Assembly: GCA_035626675.1 (NCBI GenBank)
Contig: DASPNH010000202.1
Span: 1-64,000, forward strand
Direction of reading: 5' to 3'
Origin: DASPNH01 sp035626675
GTDB lineage: Bacteria > Desulfobacterota > Binatia > UBA1149 > CAITLU01
DNA: 64,000 nucleotides
Made by a program: the position numbers and the translations under genes
The notes under the pieces: generated by a model
The model's database searches: none
What the model was told of the DNA's origin: nothing
Seen by the model: the letters and a program-made list of their open reading frames with translations, nothing else
In this document: piece by piece, positions 1 to 7,873 of the stretch
Position numbering within the stretch: the first letter of the stretch is position 1
How the letters are laid out: every line of letters begins with the position of its first letter

Positions 1-653
1 GGCCGCCGCGCGATTTCTTCCGCCTCCGCGTCATCCACGCCGAGACCGCGAAGCACGTGTGCGGCGATGGCGCTGGCGTGCTCCTGGCCGGCACGTCCTT
101 CGACGACGGTGCGAATTCCCGCCAGCACCGCGCCCTGCAGCAGATCGAGCGCCGCCGCCTCGCTTCGATACGAAAAACGCCCGGCTCGCTTCGCCGCACG
201 CACGTCGGCCAGGACGGGGTCGGCGGCCTCGGCAGCGATCCGGCCACTGCTGCTCCAGACGCGCAGCAGAGCGGCGCCCCAGTTCGGATCGCGCAGTGCC
301 TGCAGGATGAAGCGCCGCATGCCGATCGCCGTGCGCTCGGCCGCATCGGCAACGCCGACCGAGTCGCCGGTGATGTCCTCGTGGAGGCGCTCGGCCAGAC
401 GCACGCTGAGCGCCTCGAGCACCTCCTCGCGCGTGCGGAAGTAGTTGTAGAAGGTTCCGTTGGCGACGCCCGCTTCGGCGGCAATCTCGGCGATGGCCGC
501 CGACGGCTTGCGCGCGAAGATCCGCATCGCCGCCTCCAGCAGATGGCTGCGCGTGCGCGAACGCGTGCCGCTCATCGACTCTGGTGCCAGAGCGGAAGAA
601 CGCGATCGGCGCGTGCGGGCGGGCGATGTCCGGGCGGTGCGCGAGGTGGCCAT
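1..653 (-). CDS. TetR/AcrR family transcriptional regulator (C-terminus cut by window edge)
   Basis: One-component DNA-binding repressor, read by translating the minus strand; it has no stop before position 1, so it is partial (about 217 residues visible). The N-terminal helix-turn-helix is clear around residues 50-70: AAIAEIAAEAGVANGTFYNY followed by FRTREEVLEAL, the classic TetR signature. The remainder is the variable ligand-binding helical domain, so the ligand cannot be read. I took the ATG at 653. An in-frame ATG at 575 is possible, and the 26 residues between them are Arg/Ser/Thr-rich and may not be translated. The gene is divergent from the FAD monooxygenase at 742, with a perfect palindrome between them. 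By analogy with such pairs it probably represses the monooxygenase and itself. Confidence 0.85.
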   Translation of the reverse strand, partial: MATSRTARTSPARTRRSRSSALAPESMSGTRSRTRSHLLEAAMRIFARKPSAAIAEIAAEAGVANGTFYNYFRTREEVLEALSVRLAERLHEDITGDSVGVADAAERTAIGMRRFILQALRDPNWGAALLRVWSSSGRIAAEAADPVLADVRAAKRAGRFSYRSEAAALDLLQGAVLAGIRTVVEGRAGQEHASAIAAHVLRGLGVDDAEAEEIARR

Positions 654-679
654 GGCCGGACCGTACCTCGGTATGACGG

Positions 680-700
680 TTTCGTCAAGATTTGACGAAA
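680..700. promoter_or_regulatory. Perfect 21-bp inverted repeat, probable TetR operator
   Basis: TTTCGTCAA (680-688), 3-bp spacer GAT, then its exact complement TTGACGAAA (692-700). It lies midway between the divergent TetR gene (start 653) and the FAD monooxygenase (start 742). Each arm contains TTGACG, a good -35 hexamer, reading outward on each strand, so a bound repressor could block both promoters. A second, weaker dyad (TCTCA, 5 T, TGAGA) follows at 702-716. The operator role is inferred from position and symmetry. Confidence 0.7.
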
Positions 701-741
701 TTCTCATTTTTTGAGATGACTCCGCAGGCCGGAGGTTCAAA

Positions 742-2319
742 ATGGACTCATACGACGTCGCAGTGGTCGGCTACGGGCCGGTCGGACAGGTGCTGGCGGC
801 ACTTCTCGGTCAGCGCGGCTGGCGCGTGGGCGTCTTCGAAAAGCAGCCGCAACCGTATCCGCTTCCGCGCGCCGCGCACTTCGATCACGAGGTCGCGCGC
901 ATCCTGCAGGGCGTCGGTCTCGGCAACGAGCTCGAGAGGCTGACCGAGCCGGCAGACATCTACGAGTGGCGCAACGCGGCCGGGCAGACCCTGCTGCGCA
1001 TCGGCACCGACGCCGACGGCATCAGCGGCTGGCCCGAGGCCAACATGTTCTCGCAGCCCGCTCTGGAAGATGCGCTCGACCGCCAGGTGCGCAGACTGCG
1101 CAGCGTCGTCGTCGAGCGTGGATGCGAAGTGGTCCGGCTGCGCCAGAACGGTTACGACGTCGACATCGACCTCGCGCGCCTGGATGGAAGCCGCCGCAGC
1201 GTGCGCGCCCGCTACGTGGTCGGCTGCGACGGCGCCAACAGCTTCGTACGGACACAGATCGGGGCTGCCACGACCGATCTCGGCTTCTTCTTCGACTGGC
1301 TGATCCTGGACGTGATTCCGCACGAGCAGCGGACCTGGAATCCGATCAACCTGCAGATCTGCGATCCGGCTCGCCCCACCACCGTGATCTCGGCGGGGCC
1401 CGGCCGCCGGCGCTGGGAGTTCATGCGGCTTCCCGGTGAAGACCTGGCCGCACTCAACAGCGAGGAAACCGCCTGGCGGCTTCTTGCGCCGTGGAACATC
1501 CGCCCTTCCAACGCGACGCTGGAACGGCATGCCGTCTACACGTTCCAGGCCCGGTGGGTCGAGCGCTGGCGCAAGGCTCGGATGCTGGTGGCTGGCGATG
1601 CAGCCCATCAGATGCCGCCGTTTGCGGGACAGGGAATGTGCGCGGGCATCCGCGACGTCGCCAACCTTGCCTGGAAGCTCGACCTCGTGCTGTGCGGCCG
1701 AGGCTCGGATGCATTGCTCGATACCTACGCGGTCGAACGCATTCCGCAGGTTCGGCAGGTCATCGACCTGTCGATCGAGCTCGGAAAGATCATCTGCATC
1801 TCCGATCCGGAGCAGGCCGCTGCGCGCGACGCCGCCATGGCCGCCGCGGCGGCCGAGAACGGAGTGACGGCCCCGCTGCCCTCGCCCACGATCGGCGACG
1901 GCGTCAGCGTGGCCGGCGATCCTCTTGCCGGACATCTCTTCGTACAGGGTCGGGTGACCCGCGAGCACGCCAGCGGCCGCTTCGACGACGTGATCGGCCG
2001 CGGGTTCGCCCTGGTCTCCCATGGCGGCGAGGCGCCGCCGGCGCTGGCCCGCGAGGTTGCCCAATACTTCGATTCGATCGGCGGCTTTTGCGCGCACCTC
2101 GGTCCGGGCGCCACCATCGAAGACACCGACGGCAGCTACGCACGCTGGTTCGCGGCCAATGGCTGCGGCCTGGTTCTGGTGCGGCCGGACTTCCACGTCT
2201 TCGGCTCGGCCACTTCGGCGCAAGCGGCACCGGATCTGGTCCAGGCCCTGCGCCGGGCGCTCGAGGAGCCGGCGGCCAAGGCCGGCGCAGACGCGACGGC
2301 GGCCGCATTTTCGGCCTGA
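742..2319 (+). CDS. FAD-dependent monooxygenase, MhpA/PheA-TfdB family (3-(3-hydroxyphenyl)propionate hydroxylase-like)
   Basis: Flavoprotein hydroxylase of the aromatic-ring monooxygenase class, predicted cytosolic, using NAD(P)H and O2. Three family motifs are visible: the FAD-binding GxGxxG (GYGPVG, residues 10-15), the DG motif (CDGANSFVR, about residue 163), and the GD motif with its FAD-ribityl contacts (LVAGDAAHQMPPFAGQGM, about 282-300). The length of 525 residues suits the class, with a thioredoxin-like C-terminal domain. The start is supported by GGAGG at 731-735, 6 nt before the ATG. The substrate cannot be read; a phenolic or polyketide-like aromatic is the usual choice. Control by the divergent TetR through the palindrome at 680-700 is likely. 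Confidence 0.85.
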   Translation: MDSYDVAVVGYGPVGQVLAALLGQRGWRVGVFEKQPQPYPLPRAAHFDHEVARILQGVGLGNELERLTEPADIYEWRNAAGQTLLRIGTDADGISGWPEANMFSQPALEDALDRQVRRLRSVVVERGCEVVRLRQNGYDVDIDLARLDGSRRSVRARYVVGCDGANSFVRTQIGAATTDLGFFFDWLILDVIPHEQRTWNPINLQICDPARPTTVISAGPGRRRWEFMRLPGEDLAALNSEETAWRLLAPWNIRPSNATLERHAVYTFQARWVERWRKARMLVAGDAAHQMPPFAGQGMCAGIRDVANLAWKLDLVLCGRGSDALLDTYAVERIPQVRQVIDLSIELGKIICISDPEQAAARDAAMAAAAAENGVTAPLPSPTIGDGVSVAGDPLAGHLFVQGRVTREHASGRFDDVIGRGFALVSHGGEAPPALAREVAQYFDSIGGFCAHLGPGATIEDTDGSYARWFAANGCGLVLVRPDFHVFGSATSAQAAPDLVQALRRALEEPAAKAGADATAAAFSA

Positions 2320-2347
2320 CCCCATTTTCCGAGGCGCAATTCGCCGT

Positions 2348-3730
2348 ATGCTGTCAGGCATGCGCACGTCGCTCGCCCGGCCCGCCCTCTGGCTGGTTCC
2401 CTTGCTGATGCTCGCGCCGGCCGCCGAGTCGCTGGCGGTCTCCTCGTGCGGAGATCCGAACGGCGCCGGCGGCATCAACGCCACCGACGCCCTGGTCGTG
2501 CTTCGCAAGGCCGTGGGCGGCAACCAGAACTGCCCGGCCTGCGCTTGCGACGTCAACGCCGACGCCGGCATCTCGGCCAGCGATTCGCTGGCAGTGCTGC
2601 GCAAGGCCGTCGGACTGAGCCGCTTCCTGGCCTGCTTCGCCGGCATGGAGTGCGCCACGCCGCAGCCGCTGCTCCAAGAGATCGCCGACGGGAACGTGCG
2701 TGCGGGCAGTCTGCTCGGCGCGCCGGCGACCGGCCTGAACACCGAAGTCCTTCACACCCTGCGCATCTTCACGGGCGCGTCCTTCTCGCTCGAAATCCCG
2801 GCCGTGCACGTCGAGGAGGGATGGGTGGCAGCCACGATGCCGCCTCTGACCTCGCCGCTGACCTTGAAGGTGCAGCTGCTGGAGGGGAAGGGATCTTCGA
2901 CCAGGGCTTCCAACGTGCTTGCCGGTCCGGTCATCGACTCGCTTCCTGCTGCGCCGGAGACCTCGGGTCAGGTCACCCGCGATTTTCTTGCCGGCGCCAT
3001 CACGCGCAGCAACGCGCTGGCGGCGAGCCTGACCGAGCCCGGCGATGCAGAACTCGCGGCTGCCCTCGAAAGTTCCGCTGACGCGCTGACGACGCTCGAC
3101 GCTCTGGTAGCGACGGCGTCCGGTGGCGAGTCCGCCGATCTCGGCTTTTTCGACGGCGATCCCTTCGCGCTGACCCAGGCCGACGTGGCACAGGTCGATG
3201 CGATGCTTCTGGGTCTGTTGCTCGCGCGCGCCGAGCACGAGGAAAGCGCCGCGAACGCCATCGCGCTGCTCGCCACCGATTGCGGGCAGAGCCAGGCGCA
3301 GGCGTATTACGACGACCTCGTCGCCGAGGAAGACGCTACCGCATCGCGCGCCGCGTACTTTGCCGCCACCTGCGGCGGCGACGCGTTTGACGACGGCTAC
3401 CCGGTCGCACTCGGCCCGGCGGCGCTCGGCGTGGGTATTCTTGCGCTGGCCGGCTCACCCTCGCTGGCGCTGTCGCTGCCGGCATCGGCCACGCTCTTGG
3501 TTGCGGTGATGGGCGCCAGCGTACTGGTCGCGTCGGATGCCATCGTCGATGCGGCCGACGAGGAAGAAGCCGCGACCCTTCGGCAGCAGCTGGCGGCTTC
3601 GGAGCTCTCGATGCGCGCCTTCCTGCAGACGCCGGTGATGCCGGACCTGGACGGCGTGATCGCACAGCTGGCGCAAGCCGTATCGGCCGCCGGTACGATC
3701 CTGGCCCAGCCACCCGAAGATCTGCCGTAG
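2348..3730 (+). CDS. Secreted protein with dockerin-like calcium-binding repeats
   Basis: A 460-residue exported protein of unknown role. The N-terminus is a signal peptide (hydrophobic run ALWLVPLLMLAPAAESLA). Mature residues begin with two dockerin type-I-like repeats carrying the pattern D-x-N...I-x-A-[TS]-D-[AS]-L-x-V-L-R-K-A-V-G (about residues 35-57 and 66-90), separated by CPACAC. The middle is Ala/Leu-rich and helical. Near residues 360-400 there are Gly/Ala/Leu hydrophobic stretches that could insert in a membrane. I chose the ATG at 2348; one at 2360 is also possible. The repeat pair recurs in the unrelated secreted protein at 29420, so it behaves as a module. No partner cohesin is visible in the window. 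Confidence 0.7.
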   Translation: MLSGMRTSLARPALWLVPLLMLAPAAESLAVSSCGDPNGAGGINATDALVVLRKAVGGNQNCPACACDVNADAGISASDSLAVLRKAVGLSRFLACFAGMECATPQPLLQEIADGNVRAGSLLGAPATGLNTEVLHTLRIFTGASFSLEIPAVHVEEGWVAATMPPLTSPLTLKVQLLEGKGSSTRASNVLAGPVIDSLPAAPETSGQVTRDFLAGAITRSNALAASLTEPGDAELAAALESSADALTTLDALVATASGGESADLGFFDGDPFALTQADVAQVDAMLLGLLLARAEHEESAANAIALLATDCGQSQAQAYYDDLVAEEDATASRAAYFAATCGGDAFDDGYPVALGPAALGVGILALAGSPSLALSLPASATLLVAVMGASVLVASDAIVDAADEEEAATLRQQLAASELSMRAFLQTPVMPDLDGVIAQLAQAVSAAGTILAQPPEDLP

Positions 3731-3741
3731 CGCTCGCCGTT

Positions 3742-3785
3742 TTAAGGGGACAGTCCCCTTAACCTTAAGGGGACTGTCCCCTTAA
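3742..3785. repeat. Double palindrome, REP-like element between convergent genes
   Basis: Two 21-bp palindromes lie back to back: TTAAGGGGAC, centre A, GTCCCCTTAA (3742-3762), then CC, then the same arms with centre T (3765-3785). The whole is close to a 44-bp dyad. It falls between the convergent dockerin-like gene and the Cys-rich secreted gene. The same arms with centre G recur at 61012-61032, which marks this as a dispersed repeat and not only a local terminator. Confidence 0.85.
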
Positions 3786-3790
3786 GGGCA

Positions 3791-3827
3791 CAAAAAAAAC
3801 GCGGCGGCCCAAGGGCGGCCGCCGCGT
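3791..3827 (-). terminator. Rho-independent terminator of the gene at 3855-5660
   Basis: An 11-bp perfect stem (3799-3809 with 3817-3827, ACGCGGCGGCC and its complement) with a 7-nt loop is followed on the minus strand by a run of eight T residues (3792-3799 read as A on the plus strand). It begins about 28 bp past the stop codon of the Cys-rich secreted protein, so termination of that gene is the natural reading. Confidence 0.85.
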
Positions 3828-3854
3828 GCTGATTCCACTGCAGGAGTGAGCTGG

Positions 3855-5660
3855 TTACGGAGTCACGCCAATGACGTTGGCGGGCACCGCAGTGAACTGG
3901 AAGCCAGCCGAGAAGCCTTCCCAGTTCTCCGGATCGTTGTTCAGATCCAGGTCGGCAATTCCACCGATGACGCTCGGCAGGAGACCGCAGACCTCGGGCG
4001 GGCTGCTCATGAAGTCGCTGCCGGCCAGCGTCACGCACAGGCTCTCGCTCTCTTCCGTGCACACCGCGCCGGGATCGTTGACGCAGCGGCCGAAGCCGGT
4101 CCACTCGCCGTCGACGTTCTTGTAGTAGATCGACTGCGTGTGGCCCAGACAGTCGCACAGCGGCGAGTCGAGCAGGTTGTTGAGCGCCTCGAAGAACGAG
4201 TCCACCAGCAGGTAGCCACTGACTTCACCGTTCTCGTAGGAGATGCCGCCGGGCTCGACGGTCGCATCGGCAGAGATGTTGACGCTGGCGATGGGCAGGT
4301 CCAGCAGCAGGATGCCGAACGGAATGGGGAAGTTCAGCGTGGAAGGACCGGCGTCCAGGCCATCGACTCCCTCGTCGAACGTGGAGGGGTAGAACACGCT
4401 GACCGGCTCGCCCGTGCCCGGCACGAATGCGCCGCGATCGAGCAGGAAGTCGCCGGTGCCGGCCGAGGCCGAAGCATAGTCGGTGGCGTTGGTCCACTCG
4501 CTGGTCAGAGCCGCCAGAGCGAACTCGGCAGGCAGGTTGTTGGTGTCCATGCCCGGATGATCGAGCAGCAGCGAGACTGTTCCGTCCTGGATGGCCTCGT
4601 TGAGGAGCAGCTCGAGGTCGAAGCCGAGCGAGATCAGGCTGTCGGCAAGGCGCGCCAGCGCGTTGTCCTTCTTGTTGGACGTCTCACCGACCGACTGAGC
4701 TTCGATGTAGTCGCGCGAGATCGATCCGAAGTCGCGGCAGCAGGTCGGCTCGTCCAGAACGATCTCGGGAACCTCGACCTCGCTGATGTAGGCAGTCGGC
4801 CCGGCCACGTACTCGTCGGGCGAAGCCTGCCAGATCGGACCGCAGGAGTTGTCGTCCTGGCCGTTGTCGGCCATGTCGCAGTCGGCGATGACGCCGCCGG
4901 CGGCAAGCGCCGTCAGGCAGATGCCGCAGTCGAGCAGGTCGGAAGCGCACTCGGCCAGATCCGCCATGGGCTCGGCCGCGCAGTCGCCGGGGAAGTAGTC
5001 GCCCACGGTCAGACCCAGGCAGCGCTTGTCGATGTTGAGCTGTGCCTTGTCGATGGCGCGCTGGATCTTGCCGCCGGGATCGGTGCCGACGCAGGCGCCG
5101 ATGCCTTGAGGCGAGGTCAGCGTCACGGCACGCATTCCGTCGGCGACGCAGCGATCGAATTCCTTGGTCTTGGCCTTGAGAACCTTGCCGAGGCTGGCGA
5201 CCACGCCTTCCTGGCAGGTCGCGCCGGCATCGTCGAGCGAGGACAGCACGATGGCATTGTCGACGGGCTCGCCGAACAGATCGCCGGCGCGCATCGGATC
5301 GGAGGCGAATGCCTCGGCGGCCTCGTTGGCATCGTTGGGTCCGATGGTCGGAACCGCTGCGCACGACTTCGTCGAAGCCGTCACCAGCCCGATCTTTGCC
5401 TTGCCTACGCCGCCGGCATTGTCGGCACTGAGGCAATCATCGGTGGTCTGACCGCCGGGCAGGTCAGCCGCGGCTGCGTCGGAAACGCAGGCCGTATAAT
5501 CCTTGGCAACTGCGCCCATTACCTTGGCGCCGGCCTTGTAGATGGCGTTGATACATTTCTGCTGCGTGCTGGACTGGGTCTGCGCAAGCGCCGAGCCGGC
5601 CGGAAGCAAACAAAGAGCGACGCCTGCGCCCAAGAGCGCAGAGCTACGGAATCTGGTCAT
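3855..5660 (-). CDS. Secreted Cys-rich protein of unknown function
   Basis: A 601-residue exported protein that I do not recognise. The start at 5660 is set by a strong GGGGAGGG ribosome site 7-8 nt upstream and an immediate signal peptide (LLGAGVALCLLPAGSALAQ). The mature N-terminal third carries many regularly placed cysteines (pattern Q-K-C-I-N, Y-T-A-C-V, T-D-D-C-L, K-S-C-A, A-T-C-Q-E), suggesting a disulphide-rich helical domain. The C-terminal half is acidic and Gly/Asp-rich with further cysteines, including a final CxC-type region. It may be a surface or extracellular protein. It is single-cistron, ended by the terminator at 3791-3827, and converges on the dockerin-like gene. Confidence 0.7.
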   Translation of the reverse strand: MTRFRSSALLGAGVALCLLPAGSALAQTQSSTQQKCINAIYKAGAKVMGAVAKDYTACVSDAAAADLPGGQTTDDCLSADNAGGVGKAKIGLVTASTKSCAAVPTIGPNDANEAAEAFASDPMRAGDLFGEPVDNAIVLSSLDDAGATCQEGVVASLGKVLKAKTKEFDRCVADGMRAVTLTSPQGIGACVGTDPGGKIQRAIDKAQLNIDKRCLGLTVGDYFPGDCAAEPMADLAECASDLLDCGICLTALAAGGVIADCDMADNGQDDNSCGPIWQASPDEYVAGPTAYISEVEVPEIVLDEPTCCRDFGSISRDYIEAQSVGETSNKKDNALARLADSLISLGFDLELLLNEAIQDGTVSLLLDHPGMDTNNLPAEFALAALTSEWTNATDYASASAGTGDFLLDRGAFVPGTGEPVSVFYPSTFDEGVDGLDAGPSTLNFPIPFGILLLDLPIASVNISADATVEPGGISYENGEVSGYLLVDSFFEALNNLLDSPLCDCLGHTQSIYYKNVDGEWTGFGRCVNDPGAVCTEESESLCVTLAGSDFMSSPPEVCGLLPSVIGGIADLDLNNDPENWEGFSAGFQFTAVPANVIGVTP

Positions 5661-6230
5661 AAATGCCCTCCCCTGAGATGGAAACGATCGCCTCTGTACC
5701 ATCCCTGCGGAGTAGCGGAAAGCGGAAATCGGCAGCAATTCAGCAAAGCTCGCCTCGTGCCCGTCATTCGGCGGTGCAAGCAACGCACAAGGCGACAAGA
5801 TGCGGCTGCGCCGGCAAGTGTTTTGGTGTTTTCTTGCCGGACCGGTCGCCGCCCCATGCGGGGTTTCGAGGCGAGGTCTGCGGTGGGGCGGCGGCGGCCG
5901 GTATATCCCGAACATTTCCGGGGGTTCGTCATCGGCGACATGCCACTGGATGCGGGCTCTCGTTCCTTCTCACGCGCCGATATGGCGCTGCGACAGTCGC
6001 CGCGCCATATCGGCGCTTCCCTGCACGGCCGAGCCACGGCCGAGCGTTGGCCGCCCTGCCATCCCTTTTCTGTCTCGTCTTGAGACGGGATGCGGCGCCG
6101 GCGGCCGATCACGCACGCCGGCGCGGGAATCACAATTGCAAGGCGCCGCGGGCATGAACACGCGTGATTCCAAATCAAGCGATGGCCGGTTTTCCTTTCG
6201 TGCTTCGGGACGAGCGCTCCGGTCATTCCC
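5661..6230. other. Gene-free 570-bp region with inverted repeats
   Basis: No convincing gene; reading frames here lack family features and start signals. It holds the divergent promoters of the Cys-rich gene (minus) and the SprT-like gene (plus). Structure seen: an 8-bp inverted repeat CCGGCAAG/CTTGCCGG (5811-5840, 14-nt loop), and a 14-bp perfect stem 5974-5987/6001-6014 (GCGCCGATATGGCG and complement) whose loop contains GCGACAGTCGC. There is also GTCTC, 5 bp, GAGAC (6072-6086). None is followed by a T run, so these are not standard terminators. Confidence 0.6.
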
Positions 6231-6797
6231 ATGCTAGCTTCCGCGCCCGTGAAAACTTCCGACTCCAGACTAGAGATCCCCGCGCGACAACAGCGTCTCC
6301 TGGCGCGATGGCTGCGTGTGTGGGAGACGCCGGCTCTGGCCGAGCGGTTGCGCGTGGAATTCTCTTCGCGCCTGCGTCGCTCGTTCGGCCGCTGCTACCA
6401 GCGCGATCGTCTCATCCGCCTGACACCGTCGCTGCTGACCACGCAATCGCACCTGCTGAGCGAGATCCTGTGTCACGAAGCCGCGCATGCAGCGGTCTAC
6501 GAGCTGCATGGACCGCGCTGTCAGCCGCATGGGCCGGAGTGGCAGGAGATGATGCACATGGCCGGCTTCGAGCCGCGCGTGCGCATCCCGGTCGTCGTGC
6601 GCGCCGCCGAGGTTCCGCACGGGCGCGACGGCAAGCCGCTCTACATCCACCGGTGTCCGCACTGCCGCAGGGCTCGTGCTGCGATCCGCCCGATGCGCCG
6701 CTGGCGCTGCCAGCATTGCCGCCGTGACGGGCGTAGTGGGCGTCTGGTCATTCAGCGCAGCGCCTCTCAGCGACGGGGTGCATCCTCCACGCGCTGA
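6231..6797 (+). CDS. SprT-like zinc metalloprotein with C-terminal zinc ribbon
   Basis: A 188-residue SprT-like protein. The zincin motif HEAAH lies at about residue 83 (SEILCHEAAHAAVYELHG) and a further His, in QPHGPEWQEMM, follows at the spacing typical of SprT. A zinc ribbon is built from CPHC (about residue 143) and CQHC (about 161). The family's eukaryotic relative Spartan is a DNA-protein crosslink protease; bacterial SprT roles are poorly known. The C-terminal 30 residues are basic. The gene converges on the alpha/beta hydrolase and their 3' ends overlap by 31 bp (6767-6797). Confidence 0.8.
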   Translation: MLASAPVKTSDSRLEIPARQQRLLARWLRVWETPALAERLRVEFSSRLRRSFGRCYQRDRLIRLTPSLLTTQSHLLSEILCHEAAHAAVYELHGPRCQPHGPEWQEMMHMAGFEPRVRIPVVVRAAEVPHGRDGKPLYIHRCPHCRRARAAIRPMRRWRCQHCRRDGRSGRLVIQRSASQRRGASSTR

Positions 6798-7738
6798 CGA
6801 GCCGAGCCGCCCGCGTGCTGATGGATCTCGCTGGCGAGCAGATCCGGATGCGTCACCGGCAGCATGTGCCCGCCATCGTCGAGAATGAACGCGCGCGAAT
6901 CCGGAATGCGCGCGTCCAGATCCTGCGCGACTTCGAGCGGAATCACCCTGTCGCCGCGGCCGTGGATGATGAGCGTGGGGGCCTTGATCTTCTCGGGCTC
7001 CAGCGTTGCCGGCGTGCTGCGCTGATCCTCCATCACGAACGATTCGAGCGTGCCCGGCAGTGAAAGCATGGTGCGCGTATAATCGGCCCAGCCGATGGGC
7101 GCGCGCTGCGGCGAGAACGCTTCGGCGACCTGCTCCGCCACCATCGCGCGCGACAGCGGCGGGATCGATCCGACCCATCGCAGGATGGGCACTCCGATCG
7201 GCGACGCCGAGACCTTGTCGACGACGTTCGGCTCGCGCTGCGGGCGGTTCGGTCCGACCGCAGCCACCAGAACCAGATGCGTGACGCGATCCGGCCACGT
7301 CTGCGCGAACGTTTCGGCGACGGCTCCGCCGTAGGACCAGCCGACCAGCGTCACGCGCGGAATGCCGAGAACGTCGAGGAGCCGTACCAGATCGTTGGCG
7401 TTGGATGCGTACGTGTAGCGGTCGGCAGTATCGGGACTGCGGCTGGAATAGCCGTAGCCGACGCGATCGTAGGTCAGCACGCGATGTCCGAGCGCGGCCA
7501 GTTTCATGGGCAGTCCGGCCCAGTCATAGGCGCTCGAAGGCAGACCGTGGATCAGCACCACCGGCGGCCCCGTTCCGGTATCGAGAAGGTTGAGCGCAAG
7601 ATCCTCGCCGATGCGCACCTCGCGCCCGCGCGGCGGCAGCATGCTCTCGTCGCGATCGTAGCCGAGCAGCCGCGCTGCCAGGGGAGGTCCGAAGACCACC
7701 AGCAGCACGAGCACGAGCAGACGGACCAGCCAGCGCAT
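6767..7738 (-). CDS. Membrane-anchored alpha/beta hydrolase
   Basis: A 323-residue serine hydrolase. The start at 7738 puts a hydrophobic anchor (LVRLLVLVLLVVFGPPLAA) at the N-terminus. The oxyanion motif VLIHGLPSSAYDW lies near residue 61. The catalytic triad is readable: Ser135 in GWSYGG, Asp263 in HGRGDRVIP and His291 in DDGGHMLP. The layout is that of haloalkane dehalogenase/epoxide hydrolase/carboxylesterase-type enzymes; which one cannot be decided, although GWSYGG is the esterase form. Longer upstream translation is possible but is Arg-rich and lacks a signal. Tail-to-tail overlap with the SprT-like gene suggests compact packing, not co-regulation. Confidence 0.8.
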   Translation of the reverse strand: MRWLVRLLVLVLLVVFGPPLAARLLGYDRDESMLPPRGREVRIGEDLALNLLDTGTGPPVVLIHGLPSSAYDWAGLPMKLAALGHRVLTYDRVGYGYSSRSPDTADRYTYASNANDLVRLLDVLGIPRVTLVGWSYGGAVAETFAQTWPDRVTHLVLVAAVGPNRPQREPNVVDKVSASPIGVPILRWVGSIPPLSRAMVAEQVAEAFSPQRAPIGWADYTRTMLSLPGTLESFVMEDQRSTPATLEPEKIKAPTLIIHGRGDRVIPLEVAQDLDARIPDSRAFILDDGGHMLPVTHPDLLASEIHQHAGGSARQRVEDAPRR

Positions 7739-7873
7739 GCCGCATCCTAGCCCGGGGAACGGTCGCAACCGAAGTCGGCGCGATGCCGCGCAGCTGCCCA
7801 GCAGGGCAGCACGTGACCGCTGCGCGGGCACGGAAAAGTTCGCGCACGAGCCCGCACGGCGCTAGGACGGCTC

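Noticed and set aside
748..2742. A 664-codon minus-strand frame opposite the FAD monooxygenase
   Set aside because: Antisense of a gene with three flavin motifs; no start signal or family pattern.
3846..6083. A 745-codon plus-strand frame opposite the Cys-rich secreted gene
   Set aside because: The minus-strand gene has a strong SD, a signal peptide and a terminator; the plus frame has none.
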